Below, in pieces: positions 9,638-18,938 of a stretch of DNA of 64,000 nucleotides. Position numbers and translations under genes: made by a program. The DNA is from RBG-16-34-14 sp963798865 (GTDB lineage: Bacteria; Bacteroidota; Ignavibacteria; Ignavibacteriales; Ignavibacteriaceae). The stretch lies in the NCBI GenBank assembly GCA_963798865.1, contig CAWCVZ010000005.1, forward strand, positions 310,001 through 374,000. The letters are read 5' to 3'. The notes below the pieces were generated by a model. The model was not told the DNA's origin. It ran no database searches and saw only the letters and a program-made list of their open reading frames with translations. Each line of letters starts with the position of its first letter. The first letter of the stretch is position 1.

Positions 9638-10177
9638 ATGACCCGTATAACAAAGAAATATTTTGAAAATATTTTCAGGAATTCAGATTCATCTGATGAG
9701 CTTTTTGATTCATTCAGGCTTGCAATAGAGCAGCGAGTTCGGGATCCTAATATTTATAGATTATTGCTCTGGAACAAAGCGTTGTCTCCGGATGAAATTA
9801 TGATGTTTGCAGAAAAGATCTGCAAAGAAAATCCTGAATTATGCTACCAGATTTATAACTGGGTCGGAAAGATTTTTTCTTCGATTTCTATTTACGGCAG
9901 GCACAGCAATAAAGCTTTTGAGTATTTTAAAAAAGCAGCCCAATCAAAACCATTTGCACACGAGCCCTACGTTGCAATTACTAAACTATATAATGTTGAT
10001 TTAAACACACCTGATTTTAATCTGGTTATAAAAACAGTTGAAAAAGGATTAGAGAGCGTTAATAAAAAAAGCAAACTTTGCTTTGCTATTTCCCGACTTT
10101 ATGGCAATAGGGGCGACATAGAAAATGCAAACTCTTACCAGAGGCTTGGAGAAAAATACCAGAAAAGTGGGGCGTAA
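9638..10177 (+). CDS. TPR-like helical repeat protein, hypothetical
   Basis: This 179-residue cytoplasmic-looking protein has no signal peptide. It is rich in paired helices of TPR character, for example NKAFEYFKKAAQSKPFAHEPYVAI and the C-terminal CFAISRLYGNRGDIENANSYQRLGEKY. I recognise no specific family. Its start is immediately adjacent to the glgA stop, suggesting translational coupling and perhaps a role linked to glycogen metabolism, which is inference from position only. It is convergent with the patatin gene (7-base gap). Confidence 0.7.
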   Translation: MTRITKKYFENIFRNSDSSDELFDSFRLAIEQRVRDPNIYRLLLWNKALSPDEIMMFAEKICKENPELCYQIYNWVGKIFSSISIYGRHSNKAFEYFKKAAQSKPFAHEPYVAITKLYNVDLNTPDFNLVIKTVEKGLESVNKKSKLCFAISRLYGNRGDIENANSYQRLGEKYQKSGA

Positions 10178-10184
10178 AAAATCT

Positions 10185-12896
10185 TTAGTATTTATATCCA
10201 ATTGAAAAATAAAAGAGAACATCTCCCCAGCTGATTGGATTGTTGGGCAGATTTTTTATAAAAAGAAAGCTTCTTCCGACAGAAAAATCAGCAGGACCTA
10301 TTGGTGTATCAAATGATATTGATGCGCCGATTCCATGCCTGAGATCTTTAAATTTAATTTGTTCCTGTTCTGGCCAGGTTGACCCGAGATCATATCTTAA
10401 ACGGAAATAAGTATCAAAGAATATGTAAAAAGGCAGCTTAAAAGTATATTCCAATGAGCTTAAAAAAATCTGCCGTCCTCTGAATTCATTTTCTCTCATA
10501 CCAAAAAAAGAACTTTGACCGCCGAGAGAATATTGCTGACTGAGCGGAAGTGTTTTATCTCCGAAACCCATCATTATTCTTGGCGCTAATGTGTGTACAT
10601 CATTAATTGTAAAATAATTTTTATAATCAAACCCTAAACTTGTATAGCCAACGTCTCCCCCTAAAAAGGAAGATGCAGTTTCATATGAGCCGGTAAAATA
10701 AACGCCTTTGGACGGGTATGGATATTTGTCCTGCGAATCAATTGTTGAACTTATTTTAAGACTTACTATTTTTATTTTATAAGGATCTATCGGCGCATCG
10801 GATAAGTTTTTTATTTCATCAAACTGATATTTCCCCTGGAAAATAAGATTACCGAATTTTTCAACCTGTGTGCCTACTGATGCAGAGGCTCCATAATAAA
10901 CCTGGCGGTACTCTCCGTTCGTTACTCTTGAAAAACGTCCGTTTGATGCGGAGGGCAAATTAATATATGAAAACACATCCTGAAATTTATAATAAGCGTC
11001 TATTTTGTAAGTAAAATAGGTGTTGAATATTCTGTTGGCCCTATGTTCTAAAACGTATCCTCTGTTTCTTGTTCCTCCATAAAGAAGAAGCCCGAGCTCG
11101 GTTGCGGTACCAAAAAGATTTTCATCCCTTATATCAAAACTTAATTGAGTATGGTATTCATCATCCGCTCTGAACCCCAATCTTAAAAGACCAGCTGTTC
11201 GTTCAAAAACTTTAATTGTTACAATATTTTCTTCGTTTTTATTTTCTACCGAGAGAATCAGGTCTTCAAAAAGATTTGTGCTTCTAAGGTTGGTCAGTCC
11301 CTGGGAAATTTCCTGGTAACGGAAATAATCGCCTGCTTTAATAGGAAACTCCCTTGTAATAACATTTGAATTTGTTGTCTTGTTGCCTTCAACAATAATT
11401 TGAGAAATAATCCCTTCATCAAAGGAAAGAGTGAGTCTGCCCGCAAGTTTATCAAAACTAATATTTTGCAGTACGGCAAGTGAATAACCATTAGAACGGT
11501 ATAGATTTATTATATCTACAATAAGCGAATAAACCGTTTCACCATTATAACTTTTACCAATAAAATTTTTGATAATAACATTTACGCTGTCCATGTCAAG
11601 AACATTTACTCCCCAATACTCAATACTTTTTATTACCGGATAAAAATCCGGCACAATTCGAACCTCAGTGTTCCCGCTGTCATTTGAAATTTCTGCTTTT
11701 AGATCTCTAAAATTTTCTTTTTCATATAAAGAAGTCAAATCCATTTTTATTTCATGTAAAGAGACAGTGTCTTCCGCAGCATATTTTTTTAGAAGGGGTT
11801 TTTCCCACGGTTTTGCCGAATCAATATTTTTTATACGAGTAAAATATTTTTCTTCATCATCTGAGTTAATATTTTTTAATTCCAGCGAATCAATTTTGTC
11901 TTTTATTCCTTTAATAAAAGGCTGTGTGCTGAAATATCCATTTACTATTAATGTATCCAGATCATCAAAATCTGTCGCCGATCTTTCCTGTACGTCAGGA
12001 GAAATTACAACATCCGCATAGGATAACTGATTTTCATTCAATAGTTTCATTGGGATGCTAATTATCTGGTCTGCAATCATCCAGGGAAATTCAAGCTCTT
12101 CTTTCGGGCGCAGATCACTCGTAGTATTCACTGCAATAATAATATCGGCTCCAAGATCACGCGCAACTTTCACGGGAATATTGGCTACCAATCCTCCATC
12201 AACTAAAATTAAAGAATCTCTAAGGACCGGAGAAAGAAAAAAAGATACGCTCGAGCTTGCCCTCATTGCCTGGCTTAATGAACCATTATCCAAAACAACC
12301 GGTTCGCCGGTAACAAGGTTTGTACAAACAGCCCTGAATTTAATTCTCAGATCATCAAAGCTGTTGTTTGAATGAACTGGTGCCTGGAGAGTAAGCAGGT
12401 TGAGAAAGTTGGATAATTTGTGTCCGGTATTAATTGAGGTTGGAATTATAGGTGAAAATCCGTTAAGTCTCAAAGTTAAAATTGCTCTGTCTTCAGTAAC
12501 TTTTTGATCAACAAATAATTCTCGTCTATCGGTTTCGGATGCCGGTAATAATAAGTCCCCCCAATCGGTATTCAAAGCAATTGAATCGAGTTGATTAATT
12601 GAATAACCAGCGGCATAAAGTCCGCCGATAATGCTGCCCATACTTGTTCCAACAATTAAATCAACTTTAATTCCGGCTTCTTCCAGCGCTCTCAAAACTC
12701 CAATTTGCGCAAGCCCTCTTGAACCGCCTCCGCTTAATGCTAACGCAACAATTGGTTTTTTGCTGGGAATTTTTTCTTCGAGACCAAAGGGAAGTGGTTT
12801 TGTTTTTAGATCTACATTAACTGTATAGTTATTTTGACTATATATCTGGCTAACGCATAGTAAGAAGAAGAAAATTATTTTAGATAATAATGGCAT
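10185..12896 (-). CDS. patatin-like phospholipase fused to POTRA and BamA-type barrel
   Basis: This 903-residue protein starts with a signal peptide (ending near VSQIYSQ). The patatin domain spans about residues 45-245. It has an oxyanion motif GGGSRGLAQIGVL, the nucleophile in GTSMGS and the catalytic Asp in DGGLVANIPV. A linker is followed by POTRA-like sequence (about 485-580, IVEGNKTTNSNVITREFPI) and a C-terminal outer-membrane barrel of the D15/BamA superfamily ending in SIGYKY. The architecture matches type Vd-like secreted lipases in which the barrel exposes the phospholipase at the cell surface. It is a single intact gene. Confidence 0.92.
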   Translation of the reverse strand: MPLLSKIIFFFLLCVSQIYSQNNYTVNVDLKTKPLPFGLEEKIPSKKPIVALALSGGGSRGLAQIGVLRALEEAGIKVDLIVGTSMGSIIGGLYAAGYSINQLDSIALNTDWGDLLLPASETDRRELFVDQKVTEDRAILTLRLNGFSPIIPTSINTGHKLSNFLNLLTLQAPVHSNNSFDDLRIKFRAVCTNLVTGEPVVLDNGSLSQAMRASSSVSFFLSPVLRDSLILVDGGLVANIPVKVARDLGADIIIAVNTTSDLRPKEELEFPWMIADQIISIPMKLLNENQLSYADVVISPDVQERSATDFDDLDTLIVNGYFSTQPFIKGIKDKIDSLELKNINSDDEEKYFTRIKNIDSAKPWEKPLLKKYAAEDTVSLHEIKMDLTSLYEKENFRDLKAEISNDSGNTEVRIVPDFYPVIKSIEYWGVNVLDMDSVNVIIKNFIGKSYNGETVYSLIVDIINLYRSNGYSLAVLQNISFDKLAGRLTLSFDEGIISQIIVEGNKTTNSNVITREFPIKAGDYFRYQEISQGLTNLRSTNLFEDLILSVENKNEENIVTIKVFERTAGLLRLGFRADDEYHTQLSFDIRDENLFGTATELGLLLYGGTRNRGYVLEHRANRIFNTYFTYKIDAYYKFQDVFSYINLPSASNGRFSRVTNGEYRQVYYGASASVGTQVEKFGNLIFQGKYQFDEIKNLSDAPIDPYKIKIVSLKISSTIDSQDKYPYPSKGVYFTGSYETASSFLGGDVGYTSLGFDYKNYFTINDVHTLAPRIMMGFGDKTLPLSQQYSLGGQSSFFGMRENEFRGRQIFLSSLEYTFKLPFYIFFDTYFRLRYDLGSTWPEQEQIKFKDLRHGIGASISFDTPIGPADFSVGRSFLFIKNLPNNPISWGDVLFYFSIGYKY

Positions 12897-12971
12897 TTAC
12901 TAAAAGAAATATTTTATGCTGAATAAAAATAGCATAATTCTATTCCTTTATTAAATATAATGGCAGGAGAC

Positions 12972-14825
12972 CTATCTCTTTTTTCTTTGCTGATGCTGTT
13001 GTTGTTCTGCTGCTTCCATCATTCTTGCCATAAATCCTTTTTTCTTTTTAGGATTTTTAACAGGCTCAAGCACCATCCCATCATGTTTATGATTAATGTA
13101 GTACTGCTGCCCTATAGAAAGAACGTTGAACATGAAATAATAAAGATTAAGCCCTGAAGGAAAGCTCATAAAAAGAATCGTAAGCATTACCGGCATAATA
13201 TAAACAAGAGCTTTTTGTTTTGGATCTTTCACGCTCATTTTCTGCTGAATAAAAGTTGTAATACCCATCAGCAGAGCCAGACCGGCAATTTTATCTATCC
13301 CGAAAATAGGGAGCTTAAAAGGAAGATGGGCGATAATATCAGGATTTGAAAGATCGGTTATCCATCCAACAAAGTGCTGCTGTCTTAGATCAATTGCAAC
13401 TCTGAATAATCCCCAAAGAGCAATAAAAATCGGCATTTGAAGAAGAAGCGGGAAACATCCGCCCGCAGGATTTACTCCATAGGTAGAGTAAAGCTTCATC
13501 GTTTCCTTATTCATCTTCTGGGGGTCGTCTTTGAGTTTCTCTTTTATCTCGGTTATCTTCGGCTGAAGAAGCTGCATCTTCTTCATAGACTGATAGCTTT
13601 GCTTTGTAAGCGGATGAAGAACAATTTTTATGATTATGGAAAAAACAATTATTACTATACCAAAATTAGGAATAAATCCATGCAGAAAATTAAAGAGTGG
13701 AAGAAGCACATATTCTGCAATGGGTCTAACAATAAATTTCAAACCAAAAAAACTTCCAAAATCTACAATAGCTTCAAAACGTCTTCCATAATTTTTTAAG
13801 ATATCATAATCAACAGGTCCAAGGTATATAGTAAAAGACTTTGATTCAAAATCTGTATTCTTGAATGGAATAATTAATCTCCCGCTGTAATACTCTTTTA
13901 CTCCCGCGTTGGCTTTTTGCTCTCTTATACCTTTTAAATATGCTCCATCAACACCGGAAGGATCCTGCGGGGCAATAATTGCAGTAAAATATTTGTTTCT
14001 TATTGAAAGCCAGTCAACCCTTCCATTAAAATCCTCCTCGTGTACTTTCCCAACATCCGAGGCGTCAACTATTACCTGTTCATCTCCATAATAAACACTT
14101 GCATTAGAATAATTTGCTTCGTCAACAGAATTTTCTTCAACTGCTCTTATACCGCTTTGCCAAACAACATCATAAGCATTGTTACTAATAATATTATTCA
14201 TGTGTATCAGTTGAATATTTGAGATCAGGCTGTATTTATCGCCATAGAAGGTGAATATTTTTTTTATTTCACCTCCATCATTTGTCTTTTTTGAAAAAGT
14301 TAAGGTTACGCTATCTGTTCCGGTTAATTTGTATCGGAGCTTGCTGCCTTCTGTTGAAAAATTCAATTCGCCTGTATTGATTGCTTTCCCGTCTGCTGTA
14401 ACAAATGCAAGGTTATATGCGTTTCCTTGTGCAAAATCAATCAACTGAACCATTGTTTCATATGTTGATGAATCTGAACCTGCAGAATACCAGTTTTTAA
14501 ATTTTTTAAGAAAATACTTTTTAAGATTTGCCCCATGAGTTGATAATTCAATTACTGCTAAATCATTTTCAACTGTAATAATCTTTTCTTTTTCTTTAGT
14601 ATCCTCAAAATACTTTCCCAGATTAAGAGTATCGGTTTCAGATTTGATTACATCAATCTTTTTTTTCTGTTCGACCGGTTTTGTTATGGAATCTTTTAAT
14701 ACCTCTGTAGTATCTTTTAGATTAGTTCCCTTATTTGGTTTGGGTGGGGTTGGGGCATTTAAATACAACCATATTATTAGTATTGCTCCAATTAAGACAA
14801 ACGCTAATATTGTTTTTCTATCCAT
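12972..14825 (-). CDS. yidC: membrane protein insertase YidC
   Basis: This 617-residue inner-membrane insertase has an N-terminal transmembrane helix (residues 4-24) and a large periplasmic beta-sandwich domain (about 75-345). The conserved five-helix insertase core begins near residue 355. The core shows the cytoplasmic LTKQSYQSMKKMQLLQPKITE segment with its Lys/Gln-rich coiled region, YGVNPAGGCFPLLLQMP and LNLYYFMFNVLSIGQQY. The Lys/Arg-rich tail (KKKKGF ... QQRKKR) probably contacts ribosomes. It is the last gene of the rpmH-rnpA-yidD-yidC operon, 14 bases after yidD. Confidence 0.97.
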   Translation of the reverse strand: MDRKTILAFVLIGAILIIWLYLNAPTPPKPNKGTNLKDTTEVLKDSITKPVEQKKKIDVIKSETDTLNLGKYFEDTKEKEKIITVENDLAVIELSTHGANLKKYFLKKFKNWYSAGSDSSTYETMVQLIDFAQGNAYNLAFVTADGKAINTGELNFSTEGSKLRYKLTGTDSVTLTFSKKTNDGGEIKKIFTFYGDKYSLISNIQLIHMNNIISNNAYDVVWQSGIRAVEENSVDEANYSNASVYYGDEQVIVDASDVGKVHEEDFNGRVDWLSIRNKYFTAIIAPQDPSGVDGAYLKGIREQKANAGVKEYYSGRLIIPFKNTDFESKSFTIYLGPVDYDILKNYGRRFEAIVDFGSFFGLKFIVRPIAEYVLLPLFNFLHGFIPNFGIVIIVFSIIIKIVLHPLTKQSYQSMKKMQLLQPKITEIKEKLKDDPQKMNKETMKLYSTYGVNPAGGCFPLLLQMPIFIALWGLFRVAIDLRQQHFVGWITDLSNPDIIAHLPFKLPIFGIDKIAGLALLMGITTFIQQKMSVKDPKQKALVYIMPVMLTILFMSFPSGLNLYYFMFNVLSIGQQYYINHKHDGMVLEPVKNPKKKKGFMARMMEAAEQQQHQQRKKR

Positions 14826-14839
14826 TTACTTTCCATAAT

Positions 14840-15049
14840 TTAACGTACTGGGTCATAACCACCTTTGCTGAAAGGATTGCATCTTAAAATTCTCCAGACG
14901 GTTTTAATTCCGCCTTTAATAACACCATATTTTTGAATGGCTTCAATTCCATATTCTGAGCAAGTTGGGTAAAATCTGCAGGATGGGGGCAGTAAGGGAG
15001 AGATTAATTTCTGATATCCTTTAATAAGGAATATAAACAACCCTTTCAT
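14840..15049 (-). CDS. yidD: membrane protein insertion efficiency factor
   Basis: This 69-residue member of the YidD family (haemolysin domain DUF37) is thought to help YidC-dependent insertion. The diagnostic motifs are YQKLISPLLPPSCRFYPTCS (residues 12-31) and the C-terminal RCNPFSKGGYDPV. The ATG overlaps the rnpA stop as TAATG, so the two genes are translationally coupled. It has the standard length and is complete. Confidence 0.96.
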   Translation of the reverse strand: MKGLFIFLIKGYQKLISPLLPPSCRFYPTCSEYGIEAIQKYGVIKGGIKTVWRILRCNPFSKGGYDPVR

Positions 15050-15453
15050 TACAATTTTTTCTTTACCATATTCATTACTTCAAGAATGCCGGGGAGAATT
15101 TCATTCAGGTCAATTTTTTTGTTTTTATTTTCGCTTAATGCATATGCCGATAAAATAAGCCTAACTTGTTTTTCTTTTTCAACAACTACGGATATGAGAT
15201 TATGTTTGTTCAATCTGTATGCTTCTTTAATTAATCTTTTAACTCTGTTTCTCCAGACAGCTTTACCAAGTTTTTTAGAAACCACTGCTGCTATTTTTAC
15301 ACCAATCCCCCGGTTTTCATTAACAAGATAAATCGCTTTAATTTTTTTATTGCTGGAAATTAATATTTTACCGGAAAAGTAAAGATCATCGAAATCTCTT
15401 TTACTTTTTATTCTTTCTGATGAGGAAAGACCCTGATGTTTCTGGGAATCCAT
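15049..15453 (-). CDS. rnpA: ribonuclease P protein component
   Basis: This 134-residue basic protein partners the RNase P RNA in 5' tRNA maturation. The family signature is visible as KLGKAVWRNRVKRLIKEAYR (about residues 67-86). The N-terminal LSSSERIKSKRDFDDLYFSG is typical. The gene lies 17 bases after rpmH in the conserved origin-linked order and overlaps yidD by one base. It is intact. Confidence 0.95.
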   Translation of the reverse strand: MDSQKHQGLSSSERIKSKRDFDDLYFSGKILISSNKKIKAIYLVNENRGIGVKIAAVVSKKLGKAVWRNRVKRLIKEAYRLNKHNLISVVVEKEKQVRLILSAYALSENKNKKIDLNEILPGILEVMNMVKKKL

Positions 15454-15470
15454 TGTTTAAAGAATGGCAA

Positions 15471-15617
15471 CTATTTTTCATCGCTAACTGTTAATTTTTT
15501 TCGGCCTTTTGATCTTCTGTTTGCTAAAACTCTTCTGCCGTTTTTGGTTTTCATTCGTTCTCTAAAGCCATGTTTGTTTTTTCTTTTCCTATTGCTTGGC
15601 TGATATGTTCTTTTCAT
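15471..15617 (-). CDS. rpmH: 50S ribosomal protein L34
   Basis: This 48-residue protein begins MKRTYQPSNRKRKNKHGFRE and continues with RMKTKNGRRVLANRR, which is diagnostic for L34. It ends with a short acidic tail (VSDEK). It is the first gene of the leftward operon and lies immediately left of the putative replication origin. Its promoter is seen at 15657-15688. Confidence 0.97.
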   Translation of the reverse strand: MKRTYQPSNRKRKNKHGFRERMKTKNGRRVLANRRSKGRKKLTVSDEK

Positions 15618-16046
15618 AAACCGACCTTAAATAATTTTTACCATAAAATTAGAGTACAAAGATACTAAATAATAGATTCTATGCCCAAATTTTAAATGAC
15701 CAAAAATTTTTTCCGGTTCTTTTAAAGAATTAATTTGCACGAATAAATTTTACTTCATATTTTTTGAGCGAAGAGAGGCGCAATAAAACCTGTGAATATC
15801 TTGTGGATAATTTTTTATTGTGAAAACGTTCCACAGAATTTGATTAACCGCCCGCTTAGAATTTAAACTAATTTTTTGTGTGTAATTCTCAGATTGGGTT
15901 CCCTAACCAGCTATAAAACAAGGGGTTGCGTGACTGAACATAATGTTAACATGTTGTTGATAAGTTTTATCCGGGTGTTTATAAACATACTCACAAAAAA
16001 GGATTTTCCAGTTCTTTAATTAACTTTTTTTTGTGGATAATTAAAA
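15618..16046. other. putative chromosomal replication origin region (oriC)
   Basis: This is a 429-base AT-rich gap between rpmH and dnaA, the usual place of oriC. Two perfect DnaA boxes (TTATCCACA on the minus strand) occur at 15802-15810 and 16032-16040; the second is 6 bases before the dnaA start. Near matches include TTATCAACA at 15955-15963 (minus) and ATATTCACA at 15791-15799 (minus). Several A/T runs could serve as an unwinding element. The same 8-base -7 element drives rpmH leftward. I cannot compute GC skew exactly, so the call rests on gene order and boxes. Confidence 0.75.
15657..15688 (-). promoter_or_regulatory. promoter for rpmH-rnpA-yidD-yidC
   Basis: On the minus strand, TTG (15686-15688) is followed by a 21-base spacer and TATCTTTG (15657-15664). 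The first five bases around the -7 element (TAGTATCTTTG) are identical to those of the dnaN promoter. It lies about 40 bases upstream of the rpmH ATG. Confidence 0.65.
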
Positions 16047-17438
16047 ATGCTATCTGTTCATTCTTCAAGCAATAAACTATATACTGAACCAACTATTGTA
16101 TGGAAAGAGTGCCTGAAAGTTATTAAAGATAATGTAACTTTAATGACTTATAATACCTGGTTCCTGCCGATAAAGCCTCTTGAACTTAATGGCGCTGTAT
16201 TAAAAGTTCAGCTTCCAAGCCAATTCTTTTGGGAATGGATTGATGAACATTTTAACACTCTAATTTCAAAAACAATTCATGAGGTTTTGGGAGCTGAGGC
16301 AAAACTTGCTTATATAATCAATGAAGATGTTGATACTTCAACTCATTTTGTTTCCAAACCTGCAGCAGCTAAGAACATTCCTGAAAAACATAAGCAAAAA
16401 ACTTTTGATTCTCATTTAAATCTCCGGTACACTTTCAACAATTTTATTAAAGGAGAAGGGAATCAATTGGCAAGGGCTGCTGCATTTGCTATAAGTGATA
16501 ACCCCGGTGGAACTTCATTCAATCCTCTTTTTATCTATGGAGGAGTTGGATTGGGTAAGACTCATCTTATTCAAGCCGTTGGTAATAAAATTCTTGAATC
16601 AACCCCCGACAAAAAAGTTATTTATCTTCCGTCGGATACATTTACTGTTGACTTCGTTGAATCAATTCAATCTAATAAAACAAATGAGTTTTCTAATTTC
16701 TACAGGGGAATGGATGTTCTTATAATTGATGATATTCAATTTCTCATTGGTAAAGAAAAAACTCAGGATCTTTTCTTTCACATTTTTAATACTCTTCATC
16801 AAACCGGGAAACAAATTATTTTATCGAGCGATAAGCCCCCAAAAGATTTAAAAGGTCTTGATGAAAGATTAATTTCGCGATTTCAATGGGGATTATCTGC
16901 AGATATTCAACCACCTGAACTGGAAACAAGAATCGCAATTCTCAAAAGGAAAGCAAGTGATTATGGAATGAACATTTCTCCGGTTATTATAGAATATATT
17001 GCAAGTAATATTACTAATAATATCCGTGAGCTTGAGGGTTGTCTGATTAAACTTCTTGCAAATGCTTCCCTTAATTCCGTTGAAATTGATTTTGAACTGG
17101 CAAAAAAAATTGTAAAAGAAATAGCAACTGACAGAAAAGTTAATGTCACCGTTGAAACAATTACTAAAATTGTTTGCGCCTATCTTAATGTTGCAGAAAA
17201 TAAAATAAGAGATAAGACCCGCAAAAAAGAAATTGTACTGGCAAGGCAGCTTGCAATGTATTTTTCTAAAGAACTAACTAAATCCTCTCTTAAATCTATA
17301 GGGCTTCAGTTCGGTGGAAGAGATCATTCAACTGTTATTCATGCCTGTAATTCAATTGAAGAATCTATTTTTTCCGACCCTTCTATGAAAGATCTTGTTA
17401 AGGCAATAAAAACTCAGATAGAATTGGTTTCTTCATAA
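16047..17438 (+). CDS. dnaA: chromosomal replication initiator protein DnaA
   Basis: This 463-residue initiator binds DnaA boxes and opens oriC. Domain I is N-terminal (VWKECLKVIKDN ... TYNTWFLPI). Domain III is an AAA+ ATPase with Walker A GGVGLGKTHL (about residues 164-173), Walker B LIIDDIQF and sensor region ISRFQWGL. Domain IV is the C-terminal helix-turn-helix with the signature FGGRDHSTVIHACNSIEE. Lengths are normal. The chosen ATG is 6 bases after a DnaA box and has no Shine-Dalgarno sequence, so autoregulation through that box is plausible. A terminator follows the gene. Confidence 0.97.
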   Translation: MLSVHSSSNKLYTEPTIVWKECLKVIKDNVTLMTYNTWFLPIKPLELNGAVLKVQLPSQFFWEWIDEHFNTLISKTIHEVLGAEAKLAYIINEDVDTSTHFVSKPAAAKNIPEKHKQKTFDSHLNLRYTFNNFIKGEGNQLARAAAFAISDNPGGTSFNPLFIYGGVGLGKTHLIQAVGNKILESTPDKKVIYLPSDTFTVDFVESIQSNKTNEFSNFYRGMDVLIIDDIQFLIGKEKTQDLFFHIFNTLHQTGKQIILSSDKPPKDLKGLDERLISRFQWGLSADIQPPELETRIAILKRKASDYGMNISPVIIEYIASNITNNIRELEGCLIKLLANASLNSVEIDFELAKKIVKEIATDRKVNVTVETITKIVCAYLNVAENKIRDKTRKKEIVLARQLAMYFSKELTKSSLKSIGLQFGGRDHSTVIHACNSIEESIFSDPSMKDLVKAIKTQIELVSS

Positions 17439-17466
17439 GAATAACCAGTAATTTTAGAATTTATTT

Positions 17467-17491
17467 AAGCTCCTTTGGCAGGAGCTTTTTT
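17467..17491 (+). terminator. dnaA intrinsic terminator
   Basis: The stem AAGCTCC/GGAGCTT (17467-17473 with 17481-17487) has a 7-base loop and is followed directly by a T run. It lies 28 bases after the dnaA stop and separates dnaA from the dnaN-recF unit. Confidence 0.85.
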
Positions 17492-17771
17492 ATTTTAAAA
17501 CAGTTTTAAAACCTTTAGAGCATGTTAATAAAAAGAACCAATCCGGGTTTTGTTGAAAAGTCTACTTTTTATAAACTTTATTAACATTTTTATGTTAATA
17601 AGTTTTACAATATTTTCCTGTTTTTATTTGCTTTCCGGTTACGTTAAGTTTTCAACATCATTATTATTACTATAATATTTTAAAAGATTATTTATTAAAA
17701 TTAATAATATATGTTGTTATCTTAACAACAGTTTTTTATAGCTGTTTTTAATTTTACATGCTTATTTTTCA

Positions 17772-17802
17772 TTGAGATTAGCACTACATTTTAGTATCTT
17801 TG
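17772..17802 (+). promoter_or_regulatory. dnaN promoter
   Basis: TTG (17772-17774), a 20-base spacer and TATCTTTG (17795-17802) match the Bacteroidota TTG/TAnnTTTG promoter. A purine-rich AAGGAGA follows at 17813-17819, 6 bases before the dnaN ATG, so the leader is very short. Confidence 0.75.
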
Positions 17803-17825
17803 CACGATCAAAAAGGAGATTTTGA

Positions 17826-18935
17826 ATGGAGTTCAAGATTAACAGTAAGATACTTGAAAAGCATCTTGCTAAAGTAATTCCTGCAGTACCATCCCGTACG
17901 CCAATGCCTGTTCTTGAAAATTTTTTATTTGATTTTAAAGATGGATTACTGACTGTTTCGGCAACCGATTTAGAGATTGCTTTAAAATCCTCTTTTAATG
18001 TTCCATCAGAAGAAAATATTAAAATTGTTGTTCCTGCAAAACTCCTTTACGATGTAGTGAGAAGTTTGGGTGATGTTCAGATTACATTTAAAACGGAAGC
18101 AAACTCAAAACTTACTCTTACCACGGAAACAGGAAAATATAATTTAAGTTACTCATCACCGGAGGATTTTCCGGAAATACCCATAGTTACAAAAGAAAAA
18201 GAAATTACCCTTAACGGCAATGATTTAAAAAAAGCATTGGATCAAACCTCTTTTGCAATGAGCAAAGAAGATATGCGACCTGCTATGACAGGAACCCTGT
18301 TTGAACTTTCAGAGGATGGTGTAAGATTTGTTGCTACCGATGGACATCGTCTTGTAAAATACATTAATAAAAACCTGAAATTTAAAAAAGATGAACAGCA
18401 TATTGTTCCTGAGAGAGCAATATCTGTTCTTACAAAATTACTTGGTGAAACCGACGTAAAAATTTATATAAGTAAAACACATGCGGCGTTTAATGTTGGA
18501 GAACTTGAATTCATTTCCAGGTTAATTGGTGAAAAATACCCGGCTTATAATAGTGTTATTCCCCTGGAAAACGATAAAATATTAAAAGTAAAAACCGGCG
18601 ATCTGTTATCAACAATAAAAAGAATGATGCTCTTTTCAACATCAAATTCCAAGCAGGTTAAGTTTTCTATAAAAGAAAATGAACTCGAAGTATCAGCGGA
18701 AGACATAGATCATGGTTCAAACGCCAAAGAAAGCGTTTACTGCGAGTATAAAGGAGAGCCTATGGATATTGGTTTTAATACAGCTTATGTGAACGATATT
18801 CTTTCCCATATAAATGATGACGAGGCTATATTTAAACTGCACTCTCCAACAAAGGCTTGTATAATAGAACCGGGAGAAGTTGGTGAGAATGAAGAGTTGA
18901 TGTTGCTGCTGATGCCGGTACGTTTGAATAATTAA
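17826..18935 (+). CDS. dnaN: DNA polymerase III beta sliding clamp
   Basis: This 369-residue processivity clamp dimerises into a ring round DNA. Three repeated clamp domains are evident (about residues 1-120, 125-245 and 246-369). Family motifs include AVPSRTPMPVLENFLF, FVATDGHRLVKY and the C-terminal LLMPVRLNN. The gene has its own promoter and a good Shine-Dalgarno sequence (AAGGAG). recF starts 3 bases after the stop, giving the classic dnaN-recF unit. Confidence 0.97.
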   Translation: MEFKINSKILEKHLAKVIPAVPSRTPMPVLENFLFDFKDGLLTVSATDLEIALKSSFNVPSEENIKIVVPAKLLYDVVRSLGDVQITFKTEANSKLTLTTETGKYNLSYSSPEDFPEIPIVTKEKEITLNGNDLKKALDQTSFAMSKEDMRPAMTGTLFELSEDGVRFVATDGHRLVKYINKNLKFKKDEQHIVPERAISVLTKLLGETDVKIYISKTHAAFNVGELEFISRLIGEKYPAYNSVIPLENDKILKVKTGDLLSTIKRMMLFSTSNSKQVKFSIKENELEVSAEDIDHGSNAKESVYCEYKGEPMDIGFNTAYVNDILSHINDDEAIFKLHSPTKACIIEPGEVGENEELMLLLMPVRLNN

Positions 18936-18938
18936 AAA

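Larger units (their letters stand above)
17439..17825 (+). other. dnaA-dnaN intergenic region
   Basis: This 387-base AT-rich gap holds the dnaA terminator (17467-17491) and the dnaN promoter (17772-17802). The central 280 bases have no convincing ORF. They contain several TTAATAA/TTAACA-like short repeats but no perfect DnaA box. A secondary unwinding or regulatory role is possible because such gaps are part of bipartite origins in some bacteria, but I see no direct evidence. Confidence 0.5.

Noticed and set aside
12910..12937. Hairpin TATGCT...AGCATA downstream of yidC
   Set aside because: The stem is short and AT-rich and the U run is weak, so I did not call it a terminator.
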